Shown in pieces: positions 1 through 8,125 of a stretch of 24,773 nt of DNA. The stretch comes from a virus. Location: the IMG/VR virus record IMGVR_UViG_3300018481_000014, positions 1 to 24,773 of that record. One strand, written 5' to 3'. Under the pieces are notes generated by a model that saw only the letters and a program-made list of their open reading frames with translations, made no database searches and was not told where the DNA came from. Numbering within the stretch: position 1 is the first letter of the stretch; every line of letters begins with the position of its first letter. Made by a program: the position numbers and the translations under genes.

Positions 1-123
1 GAATGCGCCGCTGGTCGCAGAAGCGATCGCCCAGGGCATGGGCGTTACGACCGGCAAACTGAAAGAGCTGGGCGAGCAAGGCAAGCTGACCAGTGATGTC
101 GTCGGTAACGCGCTGATCGCCGC
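1..123. repeat. Terminal direct repeat, left copy (circular closure)
   Basis: These 123 bases are identical, base for base, to the last 123 bases of the window. The reading frame of the tape-measure gene continues exactly across the join. The repeat is best read as the overlap of a circular assembly rather than a biological repeat, because it lies inside a gene and is about the length of an assembler k-mer. The unique genome is then 24,650 bp. Confidence 0.95.
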
Positions 124-1588
124 CGCCGACAAGGCCAACGCAGCCTTTGCCAAACTGCCGCAAAGCCTTGAACAAGCGACCAACAAGATGCTGGCCCAGG
201 CGACGCTTGCCGCGGCCGAATTCGACAAGATCGGCGGCACGACCACGACGCTGGTGACGACGGTTAATTACGTTACCGAGTCGCTGAAGCGGTGGACGGC
301 CGAACTGGCAGAAACCAACGCCCGGCTTAATACGACGCAGATCCTAGTCGAATTCGTCAACGACATTCTGAAACTGGCGGCGGTCGCCGCGGTGGCGCTG
401 AGCGCGGCTTTCGAGATTGTGGGCAAGCGCATCGCGTTCATTGCTGACCAACTCGACCTGCTGGTGAACTTAGACTTTACCGGCGTCATGGAAAGTTCGC
501 GCCGCTGGCGCGAGGAATTGGAGCGCATCGAGGCGACGGCCAGCCGCACGATTGAAACGCTGATGAACCCGCCTAAGGCGCCGTTTGGCAAGGTAATCGG
601 CGGCTCCGAGGAAACCGGCGGACAACCGCTGGTGCCCGGCAAACCGTTGAAGCCCGGCGCCGGCGGCGGCGGCGGCGGTGCCAACAAAGAAGCCGACGCG
701 CTCAAGAAACGCGGCGAGGCGCTGGCGGCCCAGGTCAACGCGCAGAACGCGCTTAATCAGAAGCTCGCGGAATACAAGGAGCTGCTGGAAAAGGGCGCCA
801 TCAGTGAAGTGACCTACGCCCGCGCCGTCGAGGAAGCCAACCGGCAACGCTGGGCGGCCAACGACGCCATGCGCGCCGCGCTCGATCCGATCTTTGAATA
901 CAACAAGCGGATCGAGGAACTCGACCGGCTGCTGCAACAGAATGTCATCACCCTGGAAACATGGCGGCTGGCCTACGATGACGCCAACAAGAAGCTGACC
1001 GAAAGCACCAAGCGCAAGGACAACGAAAAGACCCCGATCGAGAAACTTGAGGAAAGCGCGCTACAGGCGATCGGCGGCGGAATCGGTGATTTCTTCACCG
1101 AGATCATTACCGGCAGCAAGACGGCCGAGCAGGCTTTCGCCGCCATGGTCCAGAAAATCATTACCGACCTCGCCCGATTGCTGGCCGAATTCGCCGCCGC
1201 CGAGGCGGCCAAGTTCATCATCAAGAGCCTGTTCGGCGGGACGCCCGCGGCCGGCGGCAAGGCAGCGCCAGCGCCGGCCTCGCTCATGCTGGCCAGCCGG
1301 CCGCCGGCCTGGAGCGCGGCGGCCTCGCTCGGCGTCACGCCGTTTGCCACGCCGGCCGCCGGCGGCGAGGCGGTCGGCGCTGCGGCCGGCACCAGCGGTG
1401 GGCCGTGGCAAGTGAACGTCCACAACAACGCGCCAGGGGTCGACGTGACCACGGCGCAGCGCAGCGACGGCGGCCTCGACATCATGGTGAACCGCGTTCG
1501 TTCGATGCTGGCCCAGGATGTGGTGCGCGGTGGCAACGCTTTCAGCCGCTCGCTTGAAAGCGCCTATTCGCTGGGACGCGGCCGATGA
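1..1588 (+). CDS. Phage tail tape measure protein, C-terminal part (continues from 24094)
   Basis: This is the 3' part of a gene that begins at 24094 and crosses the circular join; the joined protein is 714 aa. The tape measure fills the tail tube, sets tail length and is ejected during DNA entry. The segment begins in the conserved tape-measure N-terminal domain (ENAPLVAEAIAQGMGV). It continues through Ala/Glu/Lys-rich helical, coiled-coil-like sequence and a Gly-rich linker near 655-680. It ends in a lambda-type C-terminal domain (DFFTEIITGSKTAEQAFAAM, about 1090-1150) with a hydrophobic segment after it. By the usual rule of about 1.5 angstrom per residue the tail would be near 100 nm; that is inference. 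The stop overlaps the next ATG in an ATGA junction. Confidence 0.93.
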   Translation, partial: NAPLVAEAIAQGMGVTTGKLKELGEQGKLTSDVVGNALIAAADKANAAFAKLPQSLEQATNKMLAQATLAAAEFDKIGGTTTTLVTTVNYVTESLKRWTAELAETNARLNTTQILVEFVNDILKLAAVAAVALSAAFEIVGKRIAFIADQLDLLVNLDFTGVMESSRRWREELERIEATASRTIETLMNPPKAPFGKVIGGSEETGGQPLVPGKPLKPGAGGGGGGANKEADALKKRGEALAAQVNAQNALNQKLAEYKELLEKGAISEVTYARAVEEANRQRWAANDAMRAALDPIFEYNKRIEELDRLLQQNVITLETWRLAYDDANKKLTESTKRKDNEKTPIEKLEESALQAIGGGIGDFFTEIITGSKTAEQAFAAMVQKIITDLARLLAEFAAAEAAKFIIKSLFGGTPAAGGKAAPAPASLMLASRPPAWSAAASLGVTPFATPAAGGEAVGAAAGTSGGPWQVNVHNNAPGVDVTTAQRSDGGLDIMVNRVRSMLAQDVVRGGNAFSRSLESAYSLGRGR

Positions 1589-2088
1589 TCAGCGCCGAAC
1601 TCAAGCGCGTCTATGCCTCGGCGCCGTTCGACCGGCGCTATGTCGAAACGCTGGAACTGTCCCACCCGTATTTTCCGACAGTGTTCCGGCTGACCAACGA
1701 CCCGGCGCCGTGGCTGTTCCTGCTGTCCAGCAGCGCGACCAGCCCGGTTCAATTCGTGCCCGTGCCGTTTCGCGTGCAGTTGCCGACGGTCGACGCCAAG
1801 GGCCAGCAGGATTTGCAGATCATGCTCGACAATGTCGGCCGCGAGGCGATGGACGCGATCGAGGCGGCGTCGTACCTGCCGACCGTCAATATCGCGGTGG
1901 TCTATCGCGTCTATATCGACATCGAGGGCACGGCGCCCCAGCTCGACCCGCCGCTGGTGCTGGCGTTGCAAAGCGTCGTCATCGACGCGCAGGCCATCAC
2001 CGGCACCGCGACCCGCACCGACGTTCTTAATCGACCGTTCCCGAGCGAACTCTACCGCGTCGACACGTTTCCGGGGCTCAACCGATGA
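1585..2088 (+). CDS. DUF1833-like minor tail protein
   Basis: This 167-aa protein starts in an ATGA overlap with the tape-measure stop. The N-terminal MISAELKRVYASAPFDRRYV, with an aromatic strand soon after (LELSHPYFPTVFRLTNDP), matches the phage DUF1833 pattern as I know it. That family sits between tape measure and NlpC/P60 in many siphophages, at the lambda gpM/gpL level. The role is probably structural at the distal tail, joining the tube to the tip. There is no signal peptide or membrane segment. The family call rests on pattern and position; no enzymatic function is suggested. Confidence 0.75.
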   Translation: MISAELKRVYASAPFDRRYVETLELSHPYFPTVFRLTNDPAPWLFLLSSSATSPVQFVPVPFRVQLPTVDAKGQQDLQIMLDNVGREAMDAIEAASYLPTVNIAVVYRVYIDIEGTAPQLDPPLVLALQSVVIDAQAITGTATRTDVLNRPFPSELYRVDTFPGLNR

Positions 2089-2100
2089 AAGGGGCGCACC

Positions 2101-2316
2101 ATGTCGCTTCTGGCCGCTGTCATCTGGCTGCTGATCTATCTGCTGATCCTTGGCCTGGTCTTTGCCCTGGTGGTCTGGGTACTGCGCGACGTGCTGGGCA
2201 TCGCGATACCGCTGCACATTCTGAAGATTGTCGGCGCGATCATCGTTCTGCTGGTGATCCTGTGGTTCGTGGCCACGCTGCTGGGCGGCGGCATGGCCGT
2301 ACCGCGTCTCGGATGA
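2101..2316 (+). CDS. Small two-TM membrane protein in the tail-tip operon
   Basis: This 71-aa, almost entirely hydrophobic protein has two predicted membrane helices, about residues 3-28 and 40-63, joined by a short loop (LRDVLGIAIPLHILK). An AAGGGG-type Shine-Dalgarno at 2089-2094 precedes the ATG, and the stop overlaps the NlpC/P60 start (ATGA at 2313). It resembles the very short two-helix proteins common in phages and proteobacteria (Thivi_2564-type) in its single charged turn before the second helix. A membrane protein between two tail-tip genes is unexpected. It could be a holin, a superinfection-exclusion factor, or a helper for genome entry. The sequence does not decide between these. 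Confidence 0.7.
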   Translation: MSLLAAVIWLLIYLLILGLVFALVVWVLRDVLGIAIPLHILKIVGAIIVLLVILWFVATLLGGGMAVPRLG

Positions 2317-2738
2317 ACCACGCCGGCGACCTCGAATGGATCAACGACTACGTGGGCGTGCCGTATGTCGTGAATGGTCGTGACCGCAATGGCTGGGACT
2401 GCTGGGGCCTGGTGCTGGCGGTCTATCGCGATCGCCTGGGCGTCGAGCTGCCCGATTGGCGCCGACCGGAACCGTTTGGCCTGGTGGCCCAGGTGCGCGC
2501 TTTTGGCGAGGCCTGGCGTGACGTGCAGGCCGGCGCCCAGGCGATCGAGCTGACCACACCGGAACCGCTGGCGATTGCCCTGGTCGCCCGCACGGCCGGC
2601 GCGCCGCATCATGTCGGCGTCGTGGCCGGTCGCGGCGTGCTGCATTGCGCTGCGGTTTACGGCGGCACGGTGTGGGACACGACCGGCCGTTTCCTCAAAA
2701 GCTATTCGGGAGTCTCCTGGTGGCGCTGGCGTCGATAG
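2313..2738 (+). CDS. NlpC/P60 family tail-tip cysteine peptidase (lambda gpK-like)
   Basis: This 141-aa protein carries the NlpC/P60 catalytic pattern. The nucleophile is Cys30 in WDCWGLVLAVYRD, and the partner histidine lies at 99-100 in APHHVGVVAG. A polar third residue would fall in the VLHCAAVYGG strand. Such proteins sit in the tail tip and cut peptidoglycan stem peptides while the tail penetrates the wall. The start at 2313 is the ATGA overlap with the preceding membrane gene. A longer frame opens at 2085, but it would overlap that gene completely, so it is rejected. The 3' end overlaps the start of the TipJ-like gene, as lambda K overlaps I/J. Confidence 0.88.
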   Translation: MNHAGDLEWINDYVGVPYVVNGRDRNGWDCWGLVLAVYRDRLGVELPDWRRPEPFGLVAQVRAFGEAWRDVQAGAQAIELTTPEPLAIALVARTAGAPHHVGVVAGRGVLHCAAVYGGTVWDTTGRFLKSYSGVSWWRWRR

Positions 2739-4987
2739 TCTTTGTTAAAAATCCGCTGGCGCTGGCGGCCCGACCCGAGGCCATGCCGGTGGCGCCAGGG
2801 ACGCGCCCGTATGACTGGCTCAAGGAACGTTACCCCGAGGGCTGCGGCGGCCCGGTGCGCCACATTCACAACGGCGTCGAAATCCCCGAGGACGCCGACG
2901 ACTGGCTCGAGCGGCCGGTGATGGCCGGCGAGTGTTGCGTGCTGGCCGTCGCGCCGGCCGGCATCGAAGTCGCGCTGACCACCATTCTGATCACCGCGCT
3001 GGTGACGGCCGTTGTGTCGGCCGCCGTGTCGATCGGCCTGTCGCTGCTGTTTCCCGACCCGACCGCGGCGGCCGGAACGACGCCCAGCGTCAACGCGCAG
3101 AGCCCGGTTTACAGCGTGCGGTCGAGGCAGAACCTCGCGAGATTAGGCGAGCCGGTTCCGGTGGTTTACGGCAACGTCCTGATGACGCCCGACCTTTGCG
3201 CGGCGCCCTACAATATGTTCACCGATGGCCAGCGTGCCATGCACGTCGATTTGCTGCTGTGCCTGGGTCATGGGTTTTTCGCCGTCCATGAGGTGCTGGT
3301 CGGTGAGACTGAAACCTCATCCATGACCGGCGCCCAATGGATACAGGTCACGCCCAACGACCACGGTGGCCAGTTTGGCCACCTTGGCCCGATCGCCGCG
3401 GCCAACGGCTGGTCGCCCGGCTTTATTGAAAACGCCTATTCGAGCCTGGAGGTGGGCGAGCAACGCTTTACCAATGCCGGCGACGTAAGCGGCTATTTCC
3501 GCGTCGGCCGCGCCGGCGTTAGCATCGGCCAGTATCTCTACGTCAACATTGAATGGCCTCGCGGCCTCTATCAGATGAACGACTGGGGCGACGTGGTGAC
3601 GACGCACGTTGACTGGAACGTTCACGTTGTCGAGGCCGACATTGACGGCAACCCGGTCGGCGCCGAGCAGGTGTTCCCCTTCACGGCCAACAATGGACAG
3701 AACGTCGACCCGCTGCGGCGGACCTATCAGATCAACTGCGGCCGGCCGGCGGCGTGGCTGGTCAAGTTGCAGCGCGTCACCGTGCAGTTTCCCAACGGCA
3801 ATGAATTCAATGAATTCTACTGGCGCTCGCTCACCCTGGAATGCGGTCACAACCAGTCGACGGCCTACGGCGCCGTGACGCTGCTGATGGTGCGCCTGAA
3901 GGCCGAACAGGTCGCCTCGACCGCCGAGCGCCTGGTGCGCGTCCGTTGCACGCGGCTGCTGTCACCGATGGGCAATCCGGTCAATCCGCTGGCGCCGACG
4001 GCGAGCCCCGCTGACGCTTTCATCGACATTATGGTGAACCCGACCTACGGCGCCGGCCGGCCGCTGGAAGAAGTCGACTACAATCAGATCGCCCTGCTGC
4101 GGACCTACTGGCTGCCCTATGAATTCAATGGCGCCTACACACAAAAGACGACCGTATGGCAGGCGCTCACCCAAACGGTGCAGGGCGTCGCCGCCGCGCC
4201 GCTGCCGATCGGCGGACTAATGAGTGTGGCCCAGGACGGCCTGCGGCCGGCGCGCTCGATGATGTTTTCCGAGCAGAACATCGTCCGCGGTTCGTTCAAG
4301 CTCAGTTACCATTTCGAGCAGACCGGCGCGCCCGACGGTGTCGAGATCGAATACGTCGAACCCTACACCTGGACGCCGGCTTACCAACGCTGGCCGTTGG
4401 CCAGCGTGTCGCCGGAACGGATGAACCTATTTGGTTGTTCGAGCCCACAGCAGGCGGCGCAATTCGCCCGCCTGCAATGGCAGCGCCGGCAAATGCTGCG
4501 GCGCCTGGTCGAATTCTCGACCGAGTTGGAGGGGCTGATACCGCATCCGGCCGAGCGTATTGCCGTGGCCCATACCCTGCCGCGCTGGGGGGTGTCCGGA
4601 TATGTCGCCCTGGTCGACGGGCTGGAACTCATGCTTGACCGGGTGCTGCCATGGGATGAGGTGGCCGGCCCTTATTACATGATGTTTCGCAACGAGCATT
4701 CGGGCGCGTCAAACGTGGTCGAGGTGGTGCAGGGCTGGAACGGCCCGCACTGGGTCACGCTGACCGCGACACCGTGGGGACCGGAGGGCGGCTGGGTCAT
4801 CGGCCAGCGCCAGGAGGGTACGCACTTCACCTGGGGCGACGGCGAGCGCGTGGTAAAAGACTTCACCCTGACCGCGCTGGCGCCCAAGGGCGGCCAGGGG
4901 GCGACGACGGTCGACATCAGCGGCGTGGTCTATGACCCGGATGTGTATTTCGGCACGCTGGCCCATCTGCAATTTCCGGTGCCGTGA
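2720..4987 (+). CDS. TipJ-like tail tip / host-specificity protein with fused gpI-like N-terminus
   Basis: This 755-aa protein is the central tip protein, expected to form the tail tip and help choose the receptor. The first ~85 residues look like the beta-grasp (gpI-like) domain fused to TipJ proteins (FVKNPL near the start, then GECCVLAVAPAG). A hydrophobic segment follows (ALTTILITALVTAVVSAAVS). The conserved TipJ block comes next (SVRSRQNLARLGEPVPVVYG, then LLLCLGHGFFAVHEVLVGET). The C-terminal half is beta-rich tip sequence with no obvious fibronectin repeats. I chose the GTG at 2720 because GGAG lies seven bases upstream; an upstream ATG at 2645 would give a basic extension inside the NlpC gene. 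An ATG at 2783 is a weaker alternative. Confidence 0.85.
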   Translation: MALASIVFVKNPLALAARPEAMPVAPGTRPYDWLKERYPEGCGGPVRHIHNGVEIPEDADDWLERPVMAGECCVLAVAPAGIEVALTTILITALVTAVVSAAVSIGLSLLFPDPTAAAGTTPSVNAQSPVYSVRSRQNLARLGEPVPVVYGNVLMTPDLCAAPYNMFTDGQRAMHVDLLLCLGHGFFAVHEVLVGETETSSMTGAQWIQVTPNDHGGQFGHLGPIAAANGWSPGFIENAYSSLEVGEQRFTNAGDVSGYFRVGRAGVSIGQYLYVNIEWPRGLYQMNDWGDVVTTHVDWNVHVVEADIDGNPVGAEQVFPFTANNGQNVDPLRRTYQINCGRPAAWLVKLQRVTVQFPNGNEFNEFYWRSLTLECGHNQSTAYGAVTLLMVRLKAEQVASTAERLVRVRCTRLLSPMGNPVNPLAPTASPADAFIDIMVNPTYGAGRPLEEVDYNQIALLRTYWLPYEFNGAYTQKTTVWQALTQTVQGVAAAPLPIGGLMSVAQDGLRPARSMMFSEQNIVRGSFKLSYHFEQTGAPDGVEIEYVEPYTWTPAYQRWPLASVSPERMNLFGCSSPQQAAQFARLQWQRRQMLRRLVEFSTELEGLIPHPAERIAVAHTLPRWGVSGYVALVDGLELMLDRVLPWDEVAGPYYMMFRNEHSGASNVVEVVQGWNGPHWVTLTATPWGPEGGWVIGQRQEGTHFTWGDGERVVKDFTLTALAPKGGQGATTVDISGVVYDPDVYFGTLAHLQFPVP

Positions 4988-5607
4988 TGACGGTCTATTA
5001 CCCCGAAACCTTCCGCTGCGCGCAGATCACGCCCTATCAGATTGCCGTCGACATGGGCCTGCTGCGGACGGCGATGGACGGCGGCGCCTATCGCCAGCGC
5101 CGCGTCTATCGCACCATGCCGCACCAGTTCCGGCTGGAATTCATCATGACGGTGGTCGAGCTGGGCGCCTGGCAGGAATGGGTCAACGTCAACGCCTACG
5201 ACTTCTTCACGATTCAAAAGCTCGAAAGCATGTACGCCGGCAAGATCGGCGAGATATCGAGCCCGCATTCCATCCGGTTCATCAGCAATCTTGACATCGA
5301 CAACCCGGTTTATGGCTGGGTCCGGGTCAAGGTGCAGGCCGAACTGGACCCGTTGCAGGCGGCCAACTCAGGCCCGCTGGTGCCGTCCGATCACTGGATC
5401 ATCGGCGGCACGCCGGCGGCGCCGAGCAACGCCAACACGATCATCGCCGGTTCGCCCGGCGCGCCGTCCAGCATCCGCATCAGCGCCGGCTCGCCCGCCC
5501 AGCCGGCGGCGATCATCGAACCCCCGCCGGAAGTCGCCCGCACAACGGAAGCAAACCTCGTGCGGCTCACCGAACAGAGCGAGATCCGAACGCTGTTGGA
5601 GATTTAA
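4987..5607 (+). CDS. Minor tail protein, family not identified
   Basis: This 206-aa protein starts in a one-base TGATG overlap with the TipJ-like gene; an in-frame GTG at 4984 is an alternative. The first ~120 residues have alternating beta-type sequence with a conserved-looking core (RQRRVYRTMPHQFRLEF, then WQEWVNVNAYDFFTI) that recalls small tail-hub or distal-tail proteins. Residues ~130-185 are a low-complexity Pro/Ala/Ser linker with a loose repeat of the form IIxGxPxAPS. The last ~20 residues return to charged, helical sequence. It probably connects the tip to the fibres that follow. I do not recognise a named family. Confidence 0.7.
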   Translation: MTVYYPETFRCAQITPYQIAVDMGLLRTAMDGGAYRQRRVYRTMPHQFRLEFIMTVVELGAWQEWVNVNAYDFFTIQKLESMYAGKIGEISSPHSIRFISNLDIDNPVYGWVRVKVQAELDPLQAANSGPLVPSDHWIIGGTPAAPSNANTIIAGSPGAPSSIRISAGSPAQPAAIIEPPPEVARTTEANLVRLTEQSEIRTLLEI

Positions 5608-5608
5608 G

Positions 5609-6346
5609 ATGAAGATTTCGGAAATGCCGGCCGCGTCGGCGGCCAATGCGACCGACCAACTGGAAGCCAACCAAGCCGGATTCACCCGGCGCGTTACCGT
5701 TACACAATTGCAGGCGACAATGGGCGGCAGCTACCTGCCACTGGCTGGCGGCGCGCTGGCCGGCCCCGGCAACCTGACGGTGGCCGGCACACTCGGTGTG
5801 ACCGGCGCGCTGACCGGCACGACGGCGACGATGAGCGGCGCGCTGACCGGCACGTCGGCGACAATGAGCGGCACGGTGACGACGCCTGTTGTCTCGGGCG
5901 GTGCTGCAACCCTCGTGCTGAATGCGCCGACCGGCCAGCGCGTTTCAAAACGCATCAACAACGTCAGCATCGTCGAGACGCAGAACAATGCGATGTACCC
6001 CGGTACGACCAATACGATTGCGCTGGGCGCAACCACCAATCGTTGGGCAACCGTTGCTAGCGTGCTGGGCGACTTCACGGGCGCGCTGACCGGCACGACG
6101 GCGACGTTCACCGGCAACGTCACACTTAATTCAACGCTTGCCGTCGGTGCAGGCGCGGCAACGCAGGCTTTCGTCAAGGCCAGCAGCACCGCCAACCTTG
6201 GCATCTACTATGGAACGGGCGCGCCGGCCTTCACGGCGGCGAAAGGTTCGCTCTACTCCAACACCACAGCGACCACGACGACGACGCGGCTTTTCGTCAA
6301 CACTGACGGGGCGGCGACGTGGGCATCTCTGACAACCAGCGCATAA
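5609..6346 (+). CDS. Tail fibre protein with Thr/Gly/Ala repeats
   Basis: This 245-aa protein starts one base after the previous stop, with GGAG about eight bases upstream. The N-terminus (MKISEMPAASAANATDQLEA) is of the kind that attaches fibres to the tail tip. Residues ~50-100 are a low-complexity beta-type repeat (GALTGTTATMSG, varied), which returns at ~157-165. Such repeats are typical of trimeric fibre shafts. The C-terminus (YYGTGAPAFTAAKGSLYSNT...FVNTDGAATWASL) is like C-terminal domains of other phage fibres. It is probably a receptor-binding or shaft component. No enzymatic motif is seen. Confidence 0.8.
   Translation: MKISEMPAASAANATDQLEANQAGFTRRVTVTQLQATMGGSYLPLAGGALAGPGNLTVAGTLGVTGALTGTTATMSGALTGTSATMSGTVTTPVVSGGAATLVLNAPTGQRVSKRINNVSIVETQNNAMYPGTTNTIALGATTNRWATVASVLGDFTGALTGTTATFTGNVTLNSTLAVGAGAATQAFVKASSTANLGIYYGTGAPAFTAAKGSLYSNTTATTTTTRLFVNTDGAATWASLTTSA
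5804..5830 (+). repeat. 27-bp direct repeat in fibre gene, copy 1
   Basis: This 27-bp block (beginning GGCGCGCTGACCGG) is repeated exactly at 6080-6106, and with two mismatches at 5837-5863. It encodes the GALTGTTAT shaft repeat. Exact DNA identity 250 bp apart, rather than only amino-acid similarity, points to recent duplication or conversion. Confidence 0.85.
6080..6106 (+). repeat. 27-bp direct repeat in fibre gene, copy 2
   Basis: This block is identical to 5804-5830 and lies in the same frame of the same gene. The pair could drive in-frame shortening or lengthening of the fibre shaft by homologous recombination. Confidence 0.85.
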
Positions 6347-6356
6347 GGCGAACGCC

Positions 6357-7724
6357 ATGGTCGACACCTTTGCAAGAATGCGGCAGCTCACCGGCACGAC
6401 GGCCGAGTGGGCGGCCAACGATTTGGTTATCGGTCTGGGCGAACTGGCCATTGAGATCGTGTCGGCCGGTGTCCACCGTATGAAACTGGGCGACGGCGCC
6501 CGAATGTTCAGCGCGCTGCCGTACTACGATCCCGGCGTCGGGACGTTCGTGATGAAGGCCGGCGACACCATGACCGGCCTGCTGACCACGCCAGGCTTCA
6601 ACGTGCCGGACGGCGGCACGGCGAGCGCGCCGACCGTGGTCTACAGCGACGCGTCCAGAAACATAGCGACGACGGCGTTTGTCAAAAACCTGCTGGCGAC
6701 CCGAGGGCAGGGCGACGCGATCTATAGATATGGCGGCGCCACGCTGGGCACGCCGGCGGCCGGCGCGGTGATCATTGACCCCGGCACCGACCCGGTGCGC
6801 CAGTTCGCATTGAGTGAAACCGACGCCGACGGGGTCGGCCGGTTCCTCACCCTGTTGCAGCCTGGTGATTCGCTGGTGATTACCAACGAAGTCACGCCGG
6901 TCACGTACTACGCCCGCTATGACCTGGTAAGCACCGTGACCGACCACGGCGCCTGGGTCGAATTCACCGCCCATCTGATCACGTTCAGCGGCATTGCCGA
7001 AGCGCCGCCGCTCAATACCCGGCTGAAACTGACCGGCTACCTCAACCTGGCGACTGGCGACGGCCCGATCCTGGGCGTGACCGCCGGCGACAACCTGACC
7101 GGCGGCGGCAATGTCGGCGTGGTCACGCTGGCGGTGCAGGGCTCGCCGGCGTTCACCGGCACGCCGACCGCGCCGACCGCGGCGGCCGGCACCAATACGA
7201 CGCAACTGGCGACGACGGCCTTTGTCACCACGGCGGCGTCGACCAGCCTAAGGCTGGTCAGTGAGGCCGTGTCGACCGGCGCGTCCGGCGTCCTGGCGGT
7301 GACGTTCCCGGCCGCCGCCAAGATCGTGGAGCTGCATTGGGACTGCACGGTCAACCCGGCGGCCAATAACGCCTGGTCGATGGTGGGAATGGCCGGCAGC
7401 ACGCCGCAGACTGCCGCAAAATACAGCGTAAGCAATCTGTTACAGACGGCGACGACGGTGGCCGGCGGATTCGTGGCCGCACAGGCCGGCTGGCAAATGC
7501 TGGGGGGTGAGTTTCGCTCATGGGGCCATGCCACGTTCCAGCAACCACAGACTGGAATCGGCTTTGTGAACTTTGCCGGCATCACTATGACAGGCACCAG
7601 GCAGCAAACCACGGCCGCGTGGGAAACCGACGGCACGATGACGCCGTTCGACGGCTTCCGCATCAATTGCAGCCCCGGCAACATGCTGACCGGCTCATAC
7701 CTTCGATGCTTTGCCCTGGTGTGA
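6357..7724 (+). CDS. Tail fibre / receptor-binding protein with Mtd-type N-terminal domain
   Basis: This 455-aa protein starts at an ATG ten bases after the previous stop. Residues ~5-55 (LTGTTAEWAANDLVIGLGEL, then KLGDGARMFSALPYY) match the small N-terminal domain found on many phage fibres, of the Mtd N-terminal type. A repetitive shaft follows, with typical fibre segments (MKAGDTMTGLLTTPGF; then PTAAAGTNTTQLATTAFV near residues 278-295). The last ~160 residues, after the palindrome at 7241-7259, are unlike the shaft and rich in Trp/Gly, as expected of a receptor-binding head. I see no intramolecular chaperone motif or protease site. Confidence 0.85.
   Translation: MVDTFARMRQLTGTTAEWAANDLVIGLGELAIEIVSAGVHRMKLGDGARMFSALPYYDPGVGTFVMKAGDTMTGLLTTPGFNVPDGGTASAPTVVYSDASRNIATTAFVKNLLATRGQGDAIYRYGGATLGTPAAGAVIIDPGTDPVRQFALSETDADGVGRFLTLLQPGDSLVITNEVTPVTYYARYDLVSTVTDHGAWVEFTAHLITFSGIAEAPPLNTRLKLTGYLNLATGDGPILGVTAGDNLTGGGNVGVVTLAVQGSPAFTGTPTAPTAAAGTNTTQLATTAFVTTAASTSLRLVSEAVSTGASGVLAVTFPAAAKIVELHWDCTVNPAANNAWSMVGMAGSTPQTAAKYSVSNLLQTATTVAGGFVAAQAGWQMLGGEFRSWGHATFQQPQTGIGFVNFAGITMTGTRQQTTAAWETDGTMTPFDGFRINCSPGNMLTGSYLRCFALV
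7241..7259. repeat. Perfect 9+1+9 palindrome inside fibre gene
   Basis: GACCAGCCT and AGGCTGGTC flank a single A. The palindrome sits in codons for STSLRLVSE, exactly where the repetitive shaft gives way to the unique C-terminal head. It could be chance, or a trace of recombination at a module boundary. Confidence 0.7.
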
Positions 7725-7734
7725 CCGTGCCGAC

Positions 7735-7974
7735 ATGCCCGACCGGCCGCCGTTCGACCCCGTCAGGGCGTGTTTTTATTTGATTGCAGCGGTTCTTGGC
7801 GTGCAATGCCTCGTGGCGCTGGCTGGGCTGGCTGCCTGCATCTATTGGTCCCGACACGTGGTCGAGGGCCGGTGGAACTGCGAGAACATCAACGCGACGC
7901 TTAACCAATTACTCACCGGCGCCCTGGCCGCGGCGCTGGCGTTCACGGCCGGGTTCGTTCGCAAAGATAAGTGA
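7735..7974 (+). CDS. Two-TM small membrane protein, holin candidate
   Basis: This 79-aa protein has two hydrophobic helices, about residues 11-34 and 57-74, separated by a hydrophilic loop (YWSRHVVEGRWNCENINATL), and ends in charged FVRKDK. Size, topology and position straight after the fibre genes fit a class II holin, which would permeabilise the inner membrane to release the endolysin. The endolysin itself lies 6 kb away at 13919, so the pairing is inferred. Other short membrane proteins at 2101, 14341 and 16573 compete for the role. I chose the ATG at 7735; no in-frame upstream start clears the fibre stop. Confidence 0.6.
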   Translation: MPDRPPFDPVRACFYLIAAVLGVQCLVALAGLAACIYWSRHVVEGRWNCENINATLNQLLTGALAAALAFTAGFVRKDK

Positions 7975-7982
7975 GCGCTCAC
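7971..7982. promoter_or_regulatory. 12-bp perfect palindrome, operator-like
   Basis: GTGAGCGCTCAC is a perfect palindrome overlapping the stop of the holin candidate. It equals the central 12 bp of the idealised symmetric lac operator, and the AA on its right also matches. No LacI-type gene is present in the window, so any binding protein would have to come from the host. No terminator T-run follows. The function is unknown and chance is possible. Confidence 0.35.
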
Positions 7983-8032
7983 AAGCGGCGGCGCTGTTGC
8001 GTCGACCACAACCTCGCGTATCGTCGGCGCCG

Positions 8033-8125
8033 ATGAAAGCCAAGCGCCCGCCGTTCTATAGCTCCCCGCCACACACGAACGGCCAAGAGGCGGCCGGCGC
8101 CGGCCGCCCCGGCTGGCGCCGGTGA
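8033..8125 (+). CDS. Possible 30-aa small ORF
   Basis: This short frame (MKAKRPPFYSSPPHTN, then basic) ends in a TGATG overlap with the next gene, the junction used elsewhere in this genome. No convincing Shine-Dalgarno is seen upstream. It may be a coupling leader peptide or a chance frame. Confidence 0.25.
   Translation: MKAKRPPFYSSPPHTNGQEAAGAGRPGWRR

Noticed and set aside
2085-2312. Upstream extension of the NlpC/P60 gene to 2085
   Set aside because: It would completely cover the two-TM gene at 2101, whose own start and ATGA coupling are better supported.
5291-5608. Upstream extension of the first fibre gene to 5291
   Set aside because: The extension is Arg/Pro-rich out-of-frame sequence of the preceding gene; ATG 5609 has a good leader and a typical fibre start.
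6357-7724. Diversity-generating retroelement target, because of the Mtd-type N-terminal domain
   Set aside because: No reverse transcriptase gene or template repeat is present in the genome, and the Mtd-type N-terminal domain is common on ordinary fibres.
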